Positions 43,701 through 55,176 of a DNA stretch of 64,000 nucleotides are shown here, piece after piece. The translations under genes were made by a program, and so were the position numbers. Source of the DNA: Bufo bufo (taxonomy: Eukaryota > Chordata > Amphibia > Anura > Bufonidae); NCBI RefSeq assembly GCF_905171765.1, contig NC_053391.1, positions 191,528,559 to 191,592,558 of the forward strand. The letters are read 5' to 3'. The notes below the pieces were generated by a model. The model did no database searches. It was not told the origin of the DNA and was given only the letters and a program-made list of their open reading frames with translations. Position 1 is the stretch's first letter. Each line of letters begins with the position of its first letter.

Positions 43701-45254
43701 CACTGCTCAAAAAAATAAAGGGAACACAAAAATAACACATCCTAGATCTGAGTTAATTAAATATTCTTCTGAAATACTTTGTTCTTTACATAGTTGAATG
43801 TGCTGACAACAAAATCACGCAAAAAAAAAAATGGAAATCTAATTTTTTAACCGATGGAGGTCTGGATTTGGAGTCACCCTCAAAATTAAAGTGGAAAAAC
43901 ACACTACAGGCTGATCCAACTTTGATGTAATGTCCTTAAAACAAGTCAAAATGAGGCTCAGTAGTGTGTGTGTGTGTGGCCTCCACGTGCCTGTATGACC
44001 TCCCTACAACGCCTGTGCATGCTCCTGATGAGGTGGCGGACGGTCTCCTGAGGGATCTCCTCCCATACCTGGACTAAAGCATCTGCCAACTCCTGGACAG
44101 TCTGTGGTGCAACGTGACGTTGGTGGATAGAGCGAGACGTGATGTCCCAGATGTGCTCAATTGGATTCAGGTCTGGGGAACGGGCGGGCCAGTCCATAGC
44201 ATCAATGCCTTCGTCTTGCAGGAACTGCTGACACACTCCAGCCACATGAGGTCTAGCATTGTCTTGCATTAGGAGGAACCCAGGGCCAACCGCACCAGCA
44301 TATGGTCTCACAAGGGGTCTGAGGATCTAATCTCGGTACCTAATGGCAGTCAGGCTACCTCTGGCGAGCACATGGAGGGATGGGCGGCCCTCCAAAGAAA
44401 TGCCACCCCACACCATTACTGACCAAATGCCAAACCGGTCATGCTGGAGGATGTTGCAGGCAGCAGAACGTTCTCCACGGCGTCTCCAGACTCTGTCACG
44501 TCTGTCACATGTGCTCAGAGTGAACCTGCTTTCATCTGTGAAGAGCACAGGGCGCCAGTGGCGAATTTGCCAATCTTGGTGTTTTCTGGTAAATGCCAAA
44601 CGTCCTGCTGTAAGCACAACCCCCACCTGTGGACGTCGGGCCCTCATATCACCCTCATGGAGTCTGTTTCTGACCGTTTGAGCAGACACATGCACATTTG
44701 TGGCCTGCTGGAGGTCATTTTGAATGGCTCTGGCAGTGCTCCTCCTGTTCCTCCTTGCACAAAGGCAGAGGTAGCGGTCCTGCTGCTGGGTTGTTGCCCT
44801 CCTACGGCCTCCTCCACGTCTCCTGGTAGTGCCTCCATGCTCTGGACACTACGCTGACAGACACAGCAAACCTTCTTGCCACAGCTCGCATTGATGTGCC
44901 ATCCTGGATAAGCTGCACTACCTGAGCCACTTGTGTGGGTTGTAGACTCCGTCTCATGCTACCACTAGAGTGAAAGCACCGCCAGCATTCAAAAGTGACC
45001 AAAACATCATCCAGGAAGCATAGGAACTGCGAAGTGGTCTGTGGTCACCACCTGCAGAACCACTCCTTTATTGGGGGTGTCTTGCTAATTGCCTATAATT
45101 TCCACCTGTTGTCTATCCCATTTGCACAACAGCATGTGAAATTGATTGTCACTCAGTGTTGCTTCCTAAGTGGACAGTTTGATTTCACAGAAGTGTGATT
45201 GACTTGGAGTTACATTGTGTTGTTTAAGTGTTCCCTTTGTTTTTTTGAGCAGTG
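43701..45254 (-). mobile_element. Tc1-like element, fourth family, decayed
   Basis: Inverted ends CACTGCTCAAAAAAATAAAG and the complement TTTTTTTGAGCAGTG, TA at 43699-43700 and 45255-45256. 1554 bp. Confidence 0.92.
43958..44957 (-). pseudogene. Tc1 transposase (DD34E), broken
   Basis: Minus strand from [21 protein letters not shown] frameshift near 44810 follows HYQETW; the frame resumes [19 protein letters not shown]. First Asp in [11 protein letters not shown], second in LMQDNARPHVAG, Glu in [12 protein letters not shown]; 34 residues lie between the last two. An in-frame TAG near 44326 follows RYRD. Otherwise well preserved. Confidence 0.9.
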
Positions 45255-45959
45255 TATTTAGACAGCACTCCGTGATGATGATAAATAGTGATTTATTTCA
45301 TATTATTTCAGCCGGAAACAGTGGTATATCAGTTGCGTAACATACGCCCTTCATCAGGCTTTAATGAAACCACAGCTTGTATATGGCCGGCTATTACCAT
45401 GAATGACATCCACAGACAGAGCAATTTAATCTGTACAATCACTAGATTTATTATTAAATGTTCATTTCATGTGAGGAAAATAGTAACCAATCCCATATGT
45501 ACTATAGTTTCGAGCTTTAATGGAGTGATAGTTTATTTTGTGTAAGGAATTTTTTTCTGTGCATGAAATATCTGCAGTATCTTGCAGATTATAGCATAAT
45601 ACATGTGTTGTAATCAGGGCCGGATTAACATAGGGGCGGATGGAGCTGCAGCTCCAGGCCCCTGAGTGAAAATAGGCCCAGCAGCCTAGCATCCATCCAG
45701 AGCTAGGCCTACTACTGTTTTTCAGGCCAGGCGGCCCAGCATGTACAGGCCGTGAAACTGTTCCACTTAGGCCCGCCCACACGTCAGTTCTAAGGCTGAG
45801 TACTCTGACCTGAGCAGGGAGAGGGAGAAAAAGGGCGAGTTGCGACACAGGCAGGAGGAGCAGGAGCAGCACAGCAGGAGCACAGCATATGCCAGTCACT
45901 TGACTTTTCAGGTATGTGACTCTCTGTGCCCACTGCCCCTCTTCTCTGCTCCTGCAGCC

Positions 45960-47190
45960 ACTGCTCTCTATGGATAGGCTGCATTCTCAGTGATGTCACC
46001 TCTGCTCTCTAGTGAATGATAGGCTGCATTCTCAGTGATGTCACCGCTGATCTCTAGTGATGGATAGGCAGCATTCTCACTGATTTTACCGCTGCTCTCT
46101 AGTGATGGATAGCCAGCATTCTCAGTAATGTCACCGCTGATCTCTAGTGATGGATAGGCTGCATTCTCAGTGATGTCACCGCTGATCTCCAGTGATGGAT
46201 AGGAGACTCTCAGTGATGTCACTGCTGATCTCTAGTGATGGATAGGCAGCATTCTCACTGATTTCACCGCTGCTCTCTAGTGATGGATAGCCAGCATTCT
46301 CAGTAATGTCACCGCTGATCTCTAGTGATGGATAGGCTGCATTCTCAGTGATGTCACCGCTGATCTCTAGTGATGTATAGGAGGCATTCTCAATGATGTT
46401 ACCACTGCTCTCTAGTGATGGATAGGCAGCATTCTCAGTGATGTCACCTCTGATCTCCAGTGAATGTGAAGGCTGCATGCTCAGTGATGTCACTGCTGAT
46501 CTCTAGTGTTGGATAGGCGGCATTCTCAGTGATGTCACCGCTGATCTCTAATGAATGTGAAGGCTGCATGCTCAGTGATGTCACTGCTGATCTCTAGTGT
46601 TGGATAGGCGGCATTCTCAGTGATGTCACCTCTGATCTCTAATGAATGTGAAGGCTGCATGCTCAGTGATGTCACTGCTGATCTCTAGTGTTGGATAGGC
46701 GGCATTCTCAGTGATGTCACCGCTGATCTCTAGTGATGGATAGGCTGCATTCTTACTGATGTCTCCTCTGATCTCTAGTGATGGATAGGCTGCATTCTCA
46801 GTGATGTCACCTCTGATCTCTAGTGATGGATAGGCTGCATTTTCAGTGATGTCACCGCTGATCTCTAGTGATGGATAGGCTGCATTCTCAGTGATTTCAC
46901 CGCTGATCTCTAGTGATGTATAGGAGGCATTCTCAATGATGTTACCGCTGCTCTCTAGTGATGGATAGGCTGCATTTTCAGTAATGTCACTGCTGCTCTC
47001 TAGTGATGGATAGGAGACACTCAGTGATGTCACCTCTGATCTCTAGTGATGGATAGGCTGCATTTTCAGTGATGTCACCGCTGATCTCTAGTGATGGATA
47101 GGCTGCATTCTCAGTGATGTCACCGCTGATCTCTAGTGATGTATAGGAGGCATTCTCAATGATGTTACCACTGCTCTCTAGTGATGGATA
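45960..47190. repeat. 45 bp minisatellite, left part
   Basis: About 27 units of GATGGATAGGCTGCATTCTC AGTGATGTCACCGCTGATCTCTAGT, with variants. 45 is divisible by three, so the minus strand stays open and reads SLEISGDITENAAYP per unit; I regard that as a by-product. Confidence 0.95.
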
Positions 47191-47195
47191 GGCAG

Positions 47196-47782
47196 TGAAA
47201 GGGATTTTTCATAATCTTACTTTTGAAACATCACAGATTAGACATATATTATACAAGCCTCATCTCTTGTGGAATGCAGTACCTCGAATTAACATATCTC
47301 ACACCCTCTGCCAGTGCTGGACACAATAGCAGCATCCCTGAACAAAAGGCTATTTAACATATCACCTCACATACAATGACAACGAACTGTGATAACCTAT
47401 TCAACTTATTAGCATGTAGAGGAAAACCTGTTCAATGTAAAATAACCCGTTTCTAGTATTGTATATAGCAGATACCAGCATTGTTTAACAAAGTTTCAAC
47501 TGTATTTTGACAAAACAAGTTCCCAAGGCCTCCTAAGAAATACCAGGATTGTTCCAATTGGATCTTGAGAGACAATATGCGCCCACCCCCAAAAAGCCTT
47601 ATAAGTATGTGCTGAGAAAAAAAGATTTCAGATATTTAACAACCTATGTTGAGTCAAGGTTGAAATTTATCTCCTGATCAGAAGCAAACCGGATATTCAT
47701 TGCACAGGGAAATATTCATGCGTTGGAGGTCTGATGCCTCATCTTATACCAGCATAAACCTGCCTGAGAAAAACCACTAACA
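47196..47782. mobile_element. Solo LTR inside the minisatellite
   Basis: 587 bp starting TGAAAGGG and ending CACTAACA, so TG..CA ends, with GGCAG on both sides (47191-47195 and 47783-47787). No coding frame. A TG..CA sequence with a 5 bp duplication is typical of a solo LTR from a Gypsy-type or retroviral element; which one I cannot say. Confidence 0.8.
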
Positions 47783-48215
47783 GGCAGCATTCTCAATGAT
47801 GTTACCGCTACTCTCTAGTGATGGATAGGCAGCATTCTCAGTGATGTCACTGCTGATCTATAGTGATCGAATGGCTACATTCTCAGTGATGTCACCTTTG
47901 ATTTCTAGTGATGGATAGGCGGCATTCTCAGTGATGTCACCCCTGATCTCTAGTGAATGGATAGGCTGCATTCTCAATGATGTCACCGCTGATCTCTAGT
48001 GATGTATAGGAGGCATTCTCAATGATGTCACCGCTGCTCTCTAGTGATGGTTAGGCTGCATTCTTAGTGATGTCACCTCTGATCTCTAGTGATGGATAGG
48101 CAGCATTCTCAGTGATGTCACCGCTGATCTCTAGTGAATGTGAAGGCTGCATGCTCAGTGATGTCACCACTGCTCTCAAGTGAATGGACAGGTTGCATTC
48201 TCATTGATGTCACCA
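47783..48215. repeat. 45 bp minisatellite, right part
   Basis: About nine more units of the same repeat after the LTR. Confidence 0.93.
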
Positions 48216-48540
48216 CTGCTTGTACCCTTGTTGTGGCCTTTGTCTCTGCCCCCTTGGACGTCACCCTGGCCCTTTCTGTGCCCCCAGGCCCCTGTCTAGG
48301 CCTCCCTGTCCCTTGCCCTTGTTTGCGCCCCTGACCCTTATCTGTGCCCCATCCCTGACCCTTGTCTGTGCCGCAGGCCCTTATCTATGCCCCCTCCCTA
48401 ACCCTTGTCTGCGCTGCTGGACCCTGTGTGGGCCTCCCTGGCCCTTGTCTGTGAACCCTGTGTGCGCTACCCTGGCCCTTTCAGTGCAGCCCCTGGCCCA
48501 AGAGGTGTATGGATACTATGCTTATCTTTTATAGCTGTTG
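48216..48540. repeat. C/T-rich degenerate repeat
   Basis: CCTGGCCCTTGTCTGTGCCC-like words recur about every 20-30 bp. Open frames here come from composition. Confidence 0.7.
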
Positions 48541-48551
48541 TTCTTGCTTTA

Positions 48552-49049
48552 GGCTACTTTCACACCTGCGTTCAGGTGTCCGCTCGTGAGCTCCGTTTGA
48601 AGGGGCTCACAAGCGGTCCTGAACGCAGCCGTCTGGCCCTAATGCATTCTCAGTGGAGGCGAATCCACTGAGAATGCATCCGCCTGCCAGCGTTCAGCCT
48701 CTGCTCCGCTCAGTGAGCGGACACCTGAACGCTGCTTGCAGCGTTCGGGTGTCCGTCTGGCCGTGCGGAGGCGAGCGGATCCGTCCAGACTTATAATGGA
48801 AGTCAATGGGGACGGATCCGCTTGAAGATGACACCATATGGCTCAATCTTCAAGCGGATCCGTCCCCCATTGACTTTCCATGTAAAGTCTGAACGGATCC
48901 GCTCAGGCTACTTTCACACTTAGAAATTTTTCTAAGTTATAATGCAGACGGATCCGTTCTGAACGGATGCAAACGTCTGCATTATAGGAGCGGATCCGTC
49001 TGATGAAACATCAGACGGACCCGCTCCGAACGCTAGTGTGAAAGTAGCC
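48552..49049. mobile_element. MITE family 2, copy b
   Basis: GGCTACTTTCACAC and GTGTGAAAGTAGCC ends, TTA at 48549-48551 and 49050-49052; interior rich in CGGATCCG palindromes. Confidence 0.88.
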
Positions 49050-49059
49050 TTAATGTCAC

Positions 49060-52000
49060 TAAACAAAAAAACAAAAAAACTTTACTGGCAAAAGAGCAAG
49101 GAAGTCTGGGAGCGCCTATACTCCTCCTTCTGAGGCGGAACACCGGCGCAGCAGGGTAAAGAGCGCTTCGCCGGCAAGTGGAAGCAAGAAGACGCGGCAT
49201 CAGTCCGCCAGGCGGGAGGTCTCCAGGGCACAGAGCGGCCAGCCTGCTGAAGATCAGAGAGAGGACGTCGCAGAGGAGCGCCGGCTAGTGGGCGGAGCCA
49301 ATAGGTCACGTGATCTGCCTACTTCTAAAGTTATGAATGAGAAGAGCGGTGTGGGACCTTCAAGTATTGACAGCGTCTTGGGGCAGCTTGTTGAGGGGCT
49401 CCCTCCTTTGGGGGTTGAGCCATCTCCGAGCCCCCATAGAAGATTGAAGACAGCCTCTGGTGTGGTCCAGGAGGAACATATGGATGGTGAGAGCTTTAAT
49501 GTACCGTCTGTGTCTGAATCCACGCACGCTGTTGTCTGGGCTGGTTAAGCTGCTGGCAGAGGTTGCTAGCAGGCAGGTGCCCCACACAGCGTCTGACGTA
49601 TGGATTAATGATAAGAAGCAGGTTGCTACTAGCAACGCTGCAGTGAGTTCAAGGCCAGTGTTGGAAAAAGGTTTTGGTGTTAATGAAGTGTGTGTGAAGG
49701 AGGCTATGGTTTGTGAAGTGTTGCCCTTGGGTTATCATTTGCTGCTGGTATTAAAGAGAAGATTTGGAGATCAGAATTTGTTTAAATCATGTCCCTGTTG
49801 CCTTCTGCTAGGGAGCATGTGGTACGTGAAAAGAAAGACTATAGAAATGATGATGATAGAAAGCGTACAATGCCAAGGTCTTTTAATAATTGGCTTCATG
49901 CCGTCTTCATATATGCTGCGGTTCTTGATGAAAAGCATCCTGAGCTTTGTAGCAGCCTTTTCCAACACTTGGATATTATTCTTGAAGCGTACCGAAATTT
50001 TAGTGGTATGGCATGGTACCAATATGATGAAGTATTCCGCCAGAAGTTGGCGGTGCACCCATCGCTTAAATGGGCAGTCAAGTATATAGGTCTTTGGGTG
50101 AATTTAATGTTACCTCAAAAATCGTTTACACCCAAAAACTTTAATGCTCCTCAGCCTAGTTTGAGGAAAGGGGTATGCTTCGCCTTCAATGAAGCAACTT
50201 GTAAGTGGTTGTCTAACTGCCGCTACAAACACGAATGCTCATTTTGCGGTGGCACTCATCCTATGCTGAGGTGTTTTAAAAGGAACTCACAAACTAACCA
50301 GCAGCAGCCTTCCACAAGGGATCAAGTTTCCAAAAGCACCAACCCCAGTGAAGCTTTTAGAAATGCTTCCATGGTTAAGGCAGTACCCTGATCAGACGAC
50401 GGCGAAGTTATTATTTGAAGGTTTTCAGTACGGTTTTTTAGTACCCAAATTTTTAGGTGAAGGTTGCTGCTGGATAGACAATATGAAATCCGGTGTTTTA
50501 TTTAAAGATGTAGTCAGGAGTAAGTTGTTTAAAGAATTAGAATTGGGTAGAATAGCTGGGCCTTTTGTCAACCCTCCTTTTTCAAATTTTCGTATTTCTC
50601 CTTTGGGAGTAGTTCCCAAAAAGGTTTCTGGGGAATTTAGACTTATACACCATTTGTCTTTTCCTAATGAGAGTTCGCTTAATGACGAGGTGGATAAGTC
50701 TAAGACCTCGGTATTTTACGCGTCATTTTATGATACTCTGGCATTGGTAAGGCAATTTGGGATAGGTGCCTTGCTGGCTAAGGCGGATGTGAAATCAGCC
50801 TTTCGCTTATTGCCAGTGAGGCCCTCTGGATTTAATTTGTTATGTTTTCAGTTTGATGGTAGTTACTATTTTGACAAATGCATGCCAATGGGGTTTTCTT
50901 TATCTTGTTTTTATTTTGAAGCATTTTCAACATTTATTAATTGGGTTTTACAGTCATTAGTGCCAAAAGGGGGTTTGTTACATTACTTAGATGATTGTTT
51001 GTTTGTTGGCGATTGCAGTTCCAGTTTATGCTCAGAGTTGTTGTTGTTTAAATTTTTAAAAGTTTGTGAGGGGTTTGGGATACCGGTAGCAGGAGAAAAG
51101 ACAGTCTTTCCTTGTACTTGTTTAGAATTTTTAGGCATAGTTATAGATACCGTAAACATGGAATTTTGTCTGTCATCAGAGAAGTTAGATAAGATTAAGT
51201 TGTTGTTGATTTCGTTACTAAAAAAAATAAAAATGCACTTTGAAAGAGATGCAGTCTTTGCTAGGGTCTTTAAATTTCGCCTGTAGGATTTTTCCTATGG
51301 GAAAGGGTTTTCTCCAAGCGCTTATACTTTGCAACGCGAGGCCTTAAATCTCCTCGCTCGCATATTAGGTTAATTAGAAGTTTAAAAGATGATATGGCTA
51401 TTTGGTTGGAATTTTTAGAGAATTTTAATGGAGCAAATTGCTGGCAAGAGGAGTTTGTGGAGACGGATGCTCTGGGTTTAGTCACAGATGCAGCTGGTAG
51501 CTGTGGTTACGGGGCTTATTGGGATGGCAGGTGGTCGGCAGAGGCGTGGCCATCTTCTTGGAGTGACAATGGGGTAACTCGTAATATTGTTCTGCTAGAG
51601 TTTTTCCCGATTCTGGTCTCAATTGTTTTATGGGGGAAGTCATTTTAGGAATAGAAGGATCTTGGTCAACACAGATAATAAAGGCGTGGTATTCGCAATC
51701 AATACATTGTCATCTAAGTGTGAGTTAGTAGTTAAATTGCTGAGGCATTTTGTGCTTTGTTGTTTGAAGCTTAATATTTTCAAGGTAAATATAATATTTT
51801 AGAGGATTCTCTATCTCGTTTCCAGTTTGGCAGATTTCGGGAACTAGCACCAGAAGCGGAGTTGGAGGGAATGTCGTGCCCTCGACATCTTTGGGATCTG
51901 TTATGGGATTGATATCAGAGTCGATTAAACAGTCGGTGGCTAAAAAAACATGGGCTGCGTATGCAGCCGCATGGCGGGACTGGGTGCTATTCTCTAATTC

Positions 52001-52460
52001 GTTGCCCAGCAAAGTGGATGACCTTGGTTGTGGTATGTTATTTATGGCTAGTCTATTCAAAAGAAACTTGTCATTTTCGTCAGTTGCTAGGACAATAGCA
52101 GGGATTTCCTTTTTTCTTAAGTTGTCAGGTAAGAAGCCGTTATCAGCTTATTTTCCTATTAAATAAATGCTGAAAGGTTACCGTAAAAATTTCTCGGGTG
52201 TTGATAATAGGAGACAAATATCAGTTGAGTTATTGGGGAGTTTATATGAAATTTTGTCTGCCGTTTGCTTTGATTTTTTCAAAGCATTGCTTTTTCGGAC
52301 GAGTTTTATTTTAGCCTTTTTTGCAACGTTAAGGATTAGTGAATTAGTTTCTGCCAGTCGTTGGGTATGTTCTGGTTTAAAAATGGAGGAGGTTGTGGTA
52401 AATACCGGTTTAGTTAAGCGTTCTAAGATAGATCAATATGGGAGGGGCAGAATTATGGCA
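49060..52460 (+). mobile_element. Ngaro/DIRS-type tyrosine-recombinase retroelement, truncated
   Basis: Gag, RT, RNase H and the start of a tyrosine recombinase lie in order. The sequence stops being element-like at about 52456, where a repeat also found at 53765 begins. Terminal repeats were not identified. Confidence 0.8.
49300..50391 (+). pseudogene. Ngaro/DIRS Gag-like protein, frameshifted
   Basis: An N-terminal part (VCVKEAMVCEVLPLGYHL, about 49690-49740) is followed by a frameshift near 49775 and then MSLLPSAREHVVREKKDY to 50391. The C-terminal part has a cysteine/histidine cluster (CFAFNEATCKWLSNCRYKHE, then CSFCGGTHPMLRC), likely nucleic-acid binding. It overlaps the pol frame by 44 bp, a natural gag-pol arrangement for this group. 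Confidence 0.75.
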
Positions 52461-52469
52461 GCAATTTGA
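50348..52469 (+). pseudogene. Ngaro/DIRS Pol: RT, RNase H, partial tyrosine recombinase
   Basis: RT blocks: SPLGVVPKKVSGEFRLIHHL, LLAKADVKSAFRLLPV (Asp), CMPMGFSLSCFYFEAF, LLHYLDDCLFVG (YLDD), CLEFLGIVID. A frameshift near 51245 and more follow. RNase H part: LVTDAAGSCGYGAYWDGRW and NIVLLEFFPILVS. Recombinase part: SVAKKTWAAYAAAWRDWVLF and FILAFFATLRISELVSASRW, which carries the first catalytic Arg. The frame ends at 52469, before the His-x-x-Arg and Tyr, so the recombinase lacks its nucleophile. Confidence 0.82.
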
Positions 52470-52631
52470 ATATTCCCTTTGATTAGCAATAGCTAATATT
52501 TGGCTGTTATAAGCTCCGCCCACTTTCCATACTTTAAGCCAAATCACTAAGTAATGGTTTGGGCCTTAAAACTATGAGAATGGCAGTACAGTATTTGAAA
52601 GTTTTACATTGAAGGTGAAATACTGTGGCCT

Positions 52632-52860
52632 GTGAGGTAAAGGCATTTATCCAATCAGATGGCTGTTACCAGGATAGAGACACATCAGACTGTAATTGGT
52701 TTTCTGTGACTCCGCCCACTTTTTTTCAACCAATCAGTCAACTGTGTCTCTTCTCTATCCTGGTAACAGTCATCTGATTGGATAAATGCCTTTACCTCAC
52801 AGAGCACACTATAAAAGCATCTGTCACCTGTCATTCTGTGTTGGTTAGAGAGAGAAGAGG
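52632..52860 (+). promoter_or_regulatory. Promoter-like block, second full copy
   Basis: Arms CTGTGAGGTAAAGGCATTTA and TAAATGCCTTTACCTCACAG enclose ATCCAATCAGATGGCTGTTA and its complement; CTATAAAAGCATCTGTCACC and GTTGGTTAGAGAG follow. Matches 41049-41265. Confidence 0.4.
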
Positions 52861-53217
52861 GATTTGGTGAGTTTGCTGTCATTTGTGAGTCAGTCAGCTA
52901 ATAGTGGTAATACAGTGCTAGGGGCATTAGATATGATGGTTTATAGCACTTTTAAAAATGCCTTTGTCAGTGTAAGAGGATATTTTTACATCTGAAGTTT
53001 TTTCACTGGTGTTAATAGGAGTTTACTGTCTATGAGGGAAGTGAATGGTTTCCCTCCCTTTCTATGACATAGCAGTCTCTAATATGGATGTGAACACCAC
53101 TATTACCATGACATTCATAGAAAGCTATTATATCTGATCAATTGCTGCCATTGTAAATGAGTTCATTACATGTGAGGAAAAAAAATTATTTGAAATATTT
53201 CCCATTTTTCTCTATTA

Positions 53218-53414
53218 GGCCTTGTTCACACATCAGTTTTTTGATCAGTTATTTTCATCAGTTATTGGGAGCCAAAACCAGAAGTGGAGGCTATACAGGG
53301 ATAAAGTATAATGGAAAGATCTGGACCTATTCTGTGTTTTTGACCCACACCTGGTTTTGGCTCCCAATAACTGATGGAAATAACTGATCAAAAAACTGAT
53401 GTGTGAACAAGGAC
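53218..53414. mobile_element. Short palindromic MITE (family 4, copy b)
   Basis: 197 bp, GGCCTTGTTCACACATCAGT and ACTGATGTGTGAACAAGG ends, TTA at 53215-53217 and 53415-53417. Long arms. Confidence 0.88.
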
Positions 53415-54189
53415 TTATCTGTATATTCTCTGACCATGTATTGTGTGAGAGCAAAAAAAAAGTATCTGTACTTCCAATGTGTGCAGTTTTCTTTTTTACC
53501 AACCTAATAGCACAAGTTCTGTCAGATTCACATACAAGCAATCCCATATATGCAATAGCACTTTTGTGGCATGACAGTTAATGAATATAATGATACCTTT
53601 CACTTAGTGATTTGTTTCTTTGTTGTGGAGAAAATATAATTTTAATCCATATGCTAATAATCTAAATTGATGCACCTAAGTGCCAGGGTGGGTGCACCTA
53701 ATGCCCTTACATTCACCCAGTGACCAACTGTGCCAAGCTTGAAGACCCTGACATTAACAGTGTAAGAATGGCAGCAATTTGAATATTCCCTTTGATTAGC
53801 AATAGCTAATATTTGGCTGTTTTAAGCTCCGCCCACTTTTCCAAACTTTAAGCCAAATCACTAAGTAATGGTCTGGGCCAGGTTTGGGCCTTAAAACTAT
53901 GAGAATGGCAGTACAGTATATGAAAGTTTTACATTGAAGGTGAAATACTGTGGCCTGTGAGGTAAAGGCATTTATCCAATCAGATGGCTGTTACCAGGAT
54001 AGAGACACATCAGACTCTGATTGGTTTTCTGTGACTCCGCCCACTTTTTTTCAATTAATCAGTCAGCTGTTTCTCTTCTCTATCCCAGCATTGTCATTGC
54101 TGGCACGCCACCCCACCTAAGTCACTGATTGATTATCCAGGTAACAGATTCCCTTTAAACACAGAAAATAGACGGCGGCATCCTCACCA

Positions 54190-55176
54190 TTGCCGATGGA
54201 TGATGGCTCCCAAGGCTTACATACAGCAACGGACAGCCAAGAGATGCTGGACTATAAACGCCTCGCAATTGAAGTGGCCCTTCGTATCTCCCCTGACATA
54301 CAGAGGACTCTGGAGACTACCATCATGTCGTCCTTACACACGCTTCAGGAAGAGGTAGGCCACACTACCCAGAAAGTAAAAGCGCTTGAGCAGGAGGTAC
54401 ACAATCTCCACACCAATACGCGGGAGCTGATAAACACCCTGCAGGCTCAACAGCGGGACATGGCTCACATACATAACAAGCTGGAAGACCTTGAAAATAG
54501 GTCCCGTCGAAATAATCTAAGGCTTGTGGGCCTACCGGAATCCATCAGACCCTCTGAGCTCCTGGATATTTGCGAAAAAGAGCTGCCAGAGGCCCTGGGC
54601 CTATCCCACTATTGTAGAGTGGAACGCGCGCACAGGGTTGGGCCAAATCCTATGGCACCAAAAGATCAGAGCATACTTACAGCATCTCATGCTTCACAAG
54701 GGAGACCGCGCCAGGTCATTTTACGTGTCCTGGACTTTATTGATAAAGTTGAAATGATGCGCAGTTTCACACAGAGACGTCGCCCAATTACTATCAGGGG
54801 GCACACAGTCATGCTGTTCAAGGACTTTTCGGTGGAAGTGACAAAACGACGAAGGGCCTTTAGTCCCATATGCACCATGCTATTTAAAAGCAATGTCCGG
54901 TACCATCTTTTGTATCCGGCCACTCTAAAGGTATTCCACACTGATGAAGGAACACTTACCTTTGATTCCTCCGCAGAAGCTGAAGCAGCCATTGATCGCA
55001 TCCTTTCTGGAAAGACCTTCAAGCCTGCTTCTTCACCTCAAGACTCTGTCACTAGCTCTCAAGGTAGACCATTTAGTCGGCAGCACAGGGGCCGCTCAGA
55101 GAGACGTTTGGCGGGAAAATCGCGAATCGCCCGAAGATCAGCCTCTGATTCACCGAATTGGCCCTCTGGTCGCTGA
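54190..55176 (+). CDS. L1-type (Tx1-like) LINE ORF1 protein, no ORF2 partner
   Basis: 328 residues, uninterrupted. An N-terminal coiled coil (about residues 40-105, LHTLQEEVGHTTQKVKALEQ) leads into NRSRRNNLRLVGLPESI (RRM-type start) and HYCRVERAHRVGPNPM, then VILRVLDFIDKVEMMRSF and a basic C-terminal domain, then a Ser/Arg-rich tail. This is the L1 ORF1 (Transposase_22) layout: an RNA-binding trimer that coats LINE RNA. No ORF2 follows; sequence after 55180 is non-coding repeat. The open frame may mean recent insertion of a truncated or rearranged copy. Confidence 0.82.
   Translation: MPMDDGSQGLHTATDSQEMLDYKRLAIEVALRISPDIQRTLETTIMSSLHTLQEEVGHTTQKVKALEQEVHNLHTNTRELINTLQAQQRDMAHIHNKLEDLENRSRRNNLRLVGLPESIRPSELLDICEKELPEALGLSHYCRVERAHRVGPNPMAPKDQSILTASHASQGRPRQVILRVLDFIDKVEMMRSFTQRRRPITIRGHTVMLFKDFSVEVTKRRRAFSPICTMLFKSNVRYHLLYPATLKVFHTDEGTLTFDSSAEAEAAIDRILSGKTFKPASSPQDSVTSSQGRPFSRQHRGRSERRLAGKSRIARRSASDSPNWPSGR

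Larger units (their letters stand above)
40437..45600. repeat. Diverged long-period repeat region, left part
   Basis: Blocks beginning near ACCACTATTACCATGA-ATTCACAGACAGAGCAA (about 41517, 43120, 43675, 45391; also 53095) and CAACCTAATAGCAAGAGT with CAATCCCATATATGCAATAGCAC (about 42975, 43365; also 53500) recur. Distances vary because of insertions. Contains the SINE and Tc1 listed separately. I see no gene apart from those. Confidence 0.65.
52456..54080. repeat. Direct duplication of about 330 bp, 1.3 kb apart
   Basis: The block starting GGCAGCAATTTGAATATTCC occurs at about 52456 and 53769, and the two copies run in parallel through the CCAAT-containing arm to about 52730/54050. The interval resembles the 41-43 kb repeat region. 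Confidence 0.8.

Noticed and set aside
45968..47033. Long minus-strand frames reading SLEISGDITENAAYP repeats
   Set aside because: They follow from a 45 bp period with no stop in one frame; no start context, splice signal or known protein.
47196..47782. Endogenous retrovirus
   Set aside because: Only one LTR-like unit is present, with no gag, pol or env frame, so at most a solo LTR of uncertain origin.
45960..48215. CRISPR-like regular repeats
   Set aside because: There are no unique spacers; units are contiguous, diverged minisatellite copies in eukaryotic DNA.
48220..48671. Plus-strand frames rich in Pro, Cys and Leu
   Set aside because: Produced by the C/T-rich degenerate repeat; two overlapping frames are open for the same reason.
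50348..51286. Gypsy or retroviral RT
   Set aside because: The order Gag, RT, RNase H, tyrosine recombinase and the RNase H/recombinase motifs point to Ngaro/DIRS rather than an integrase-bearing element.
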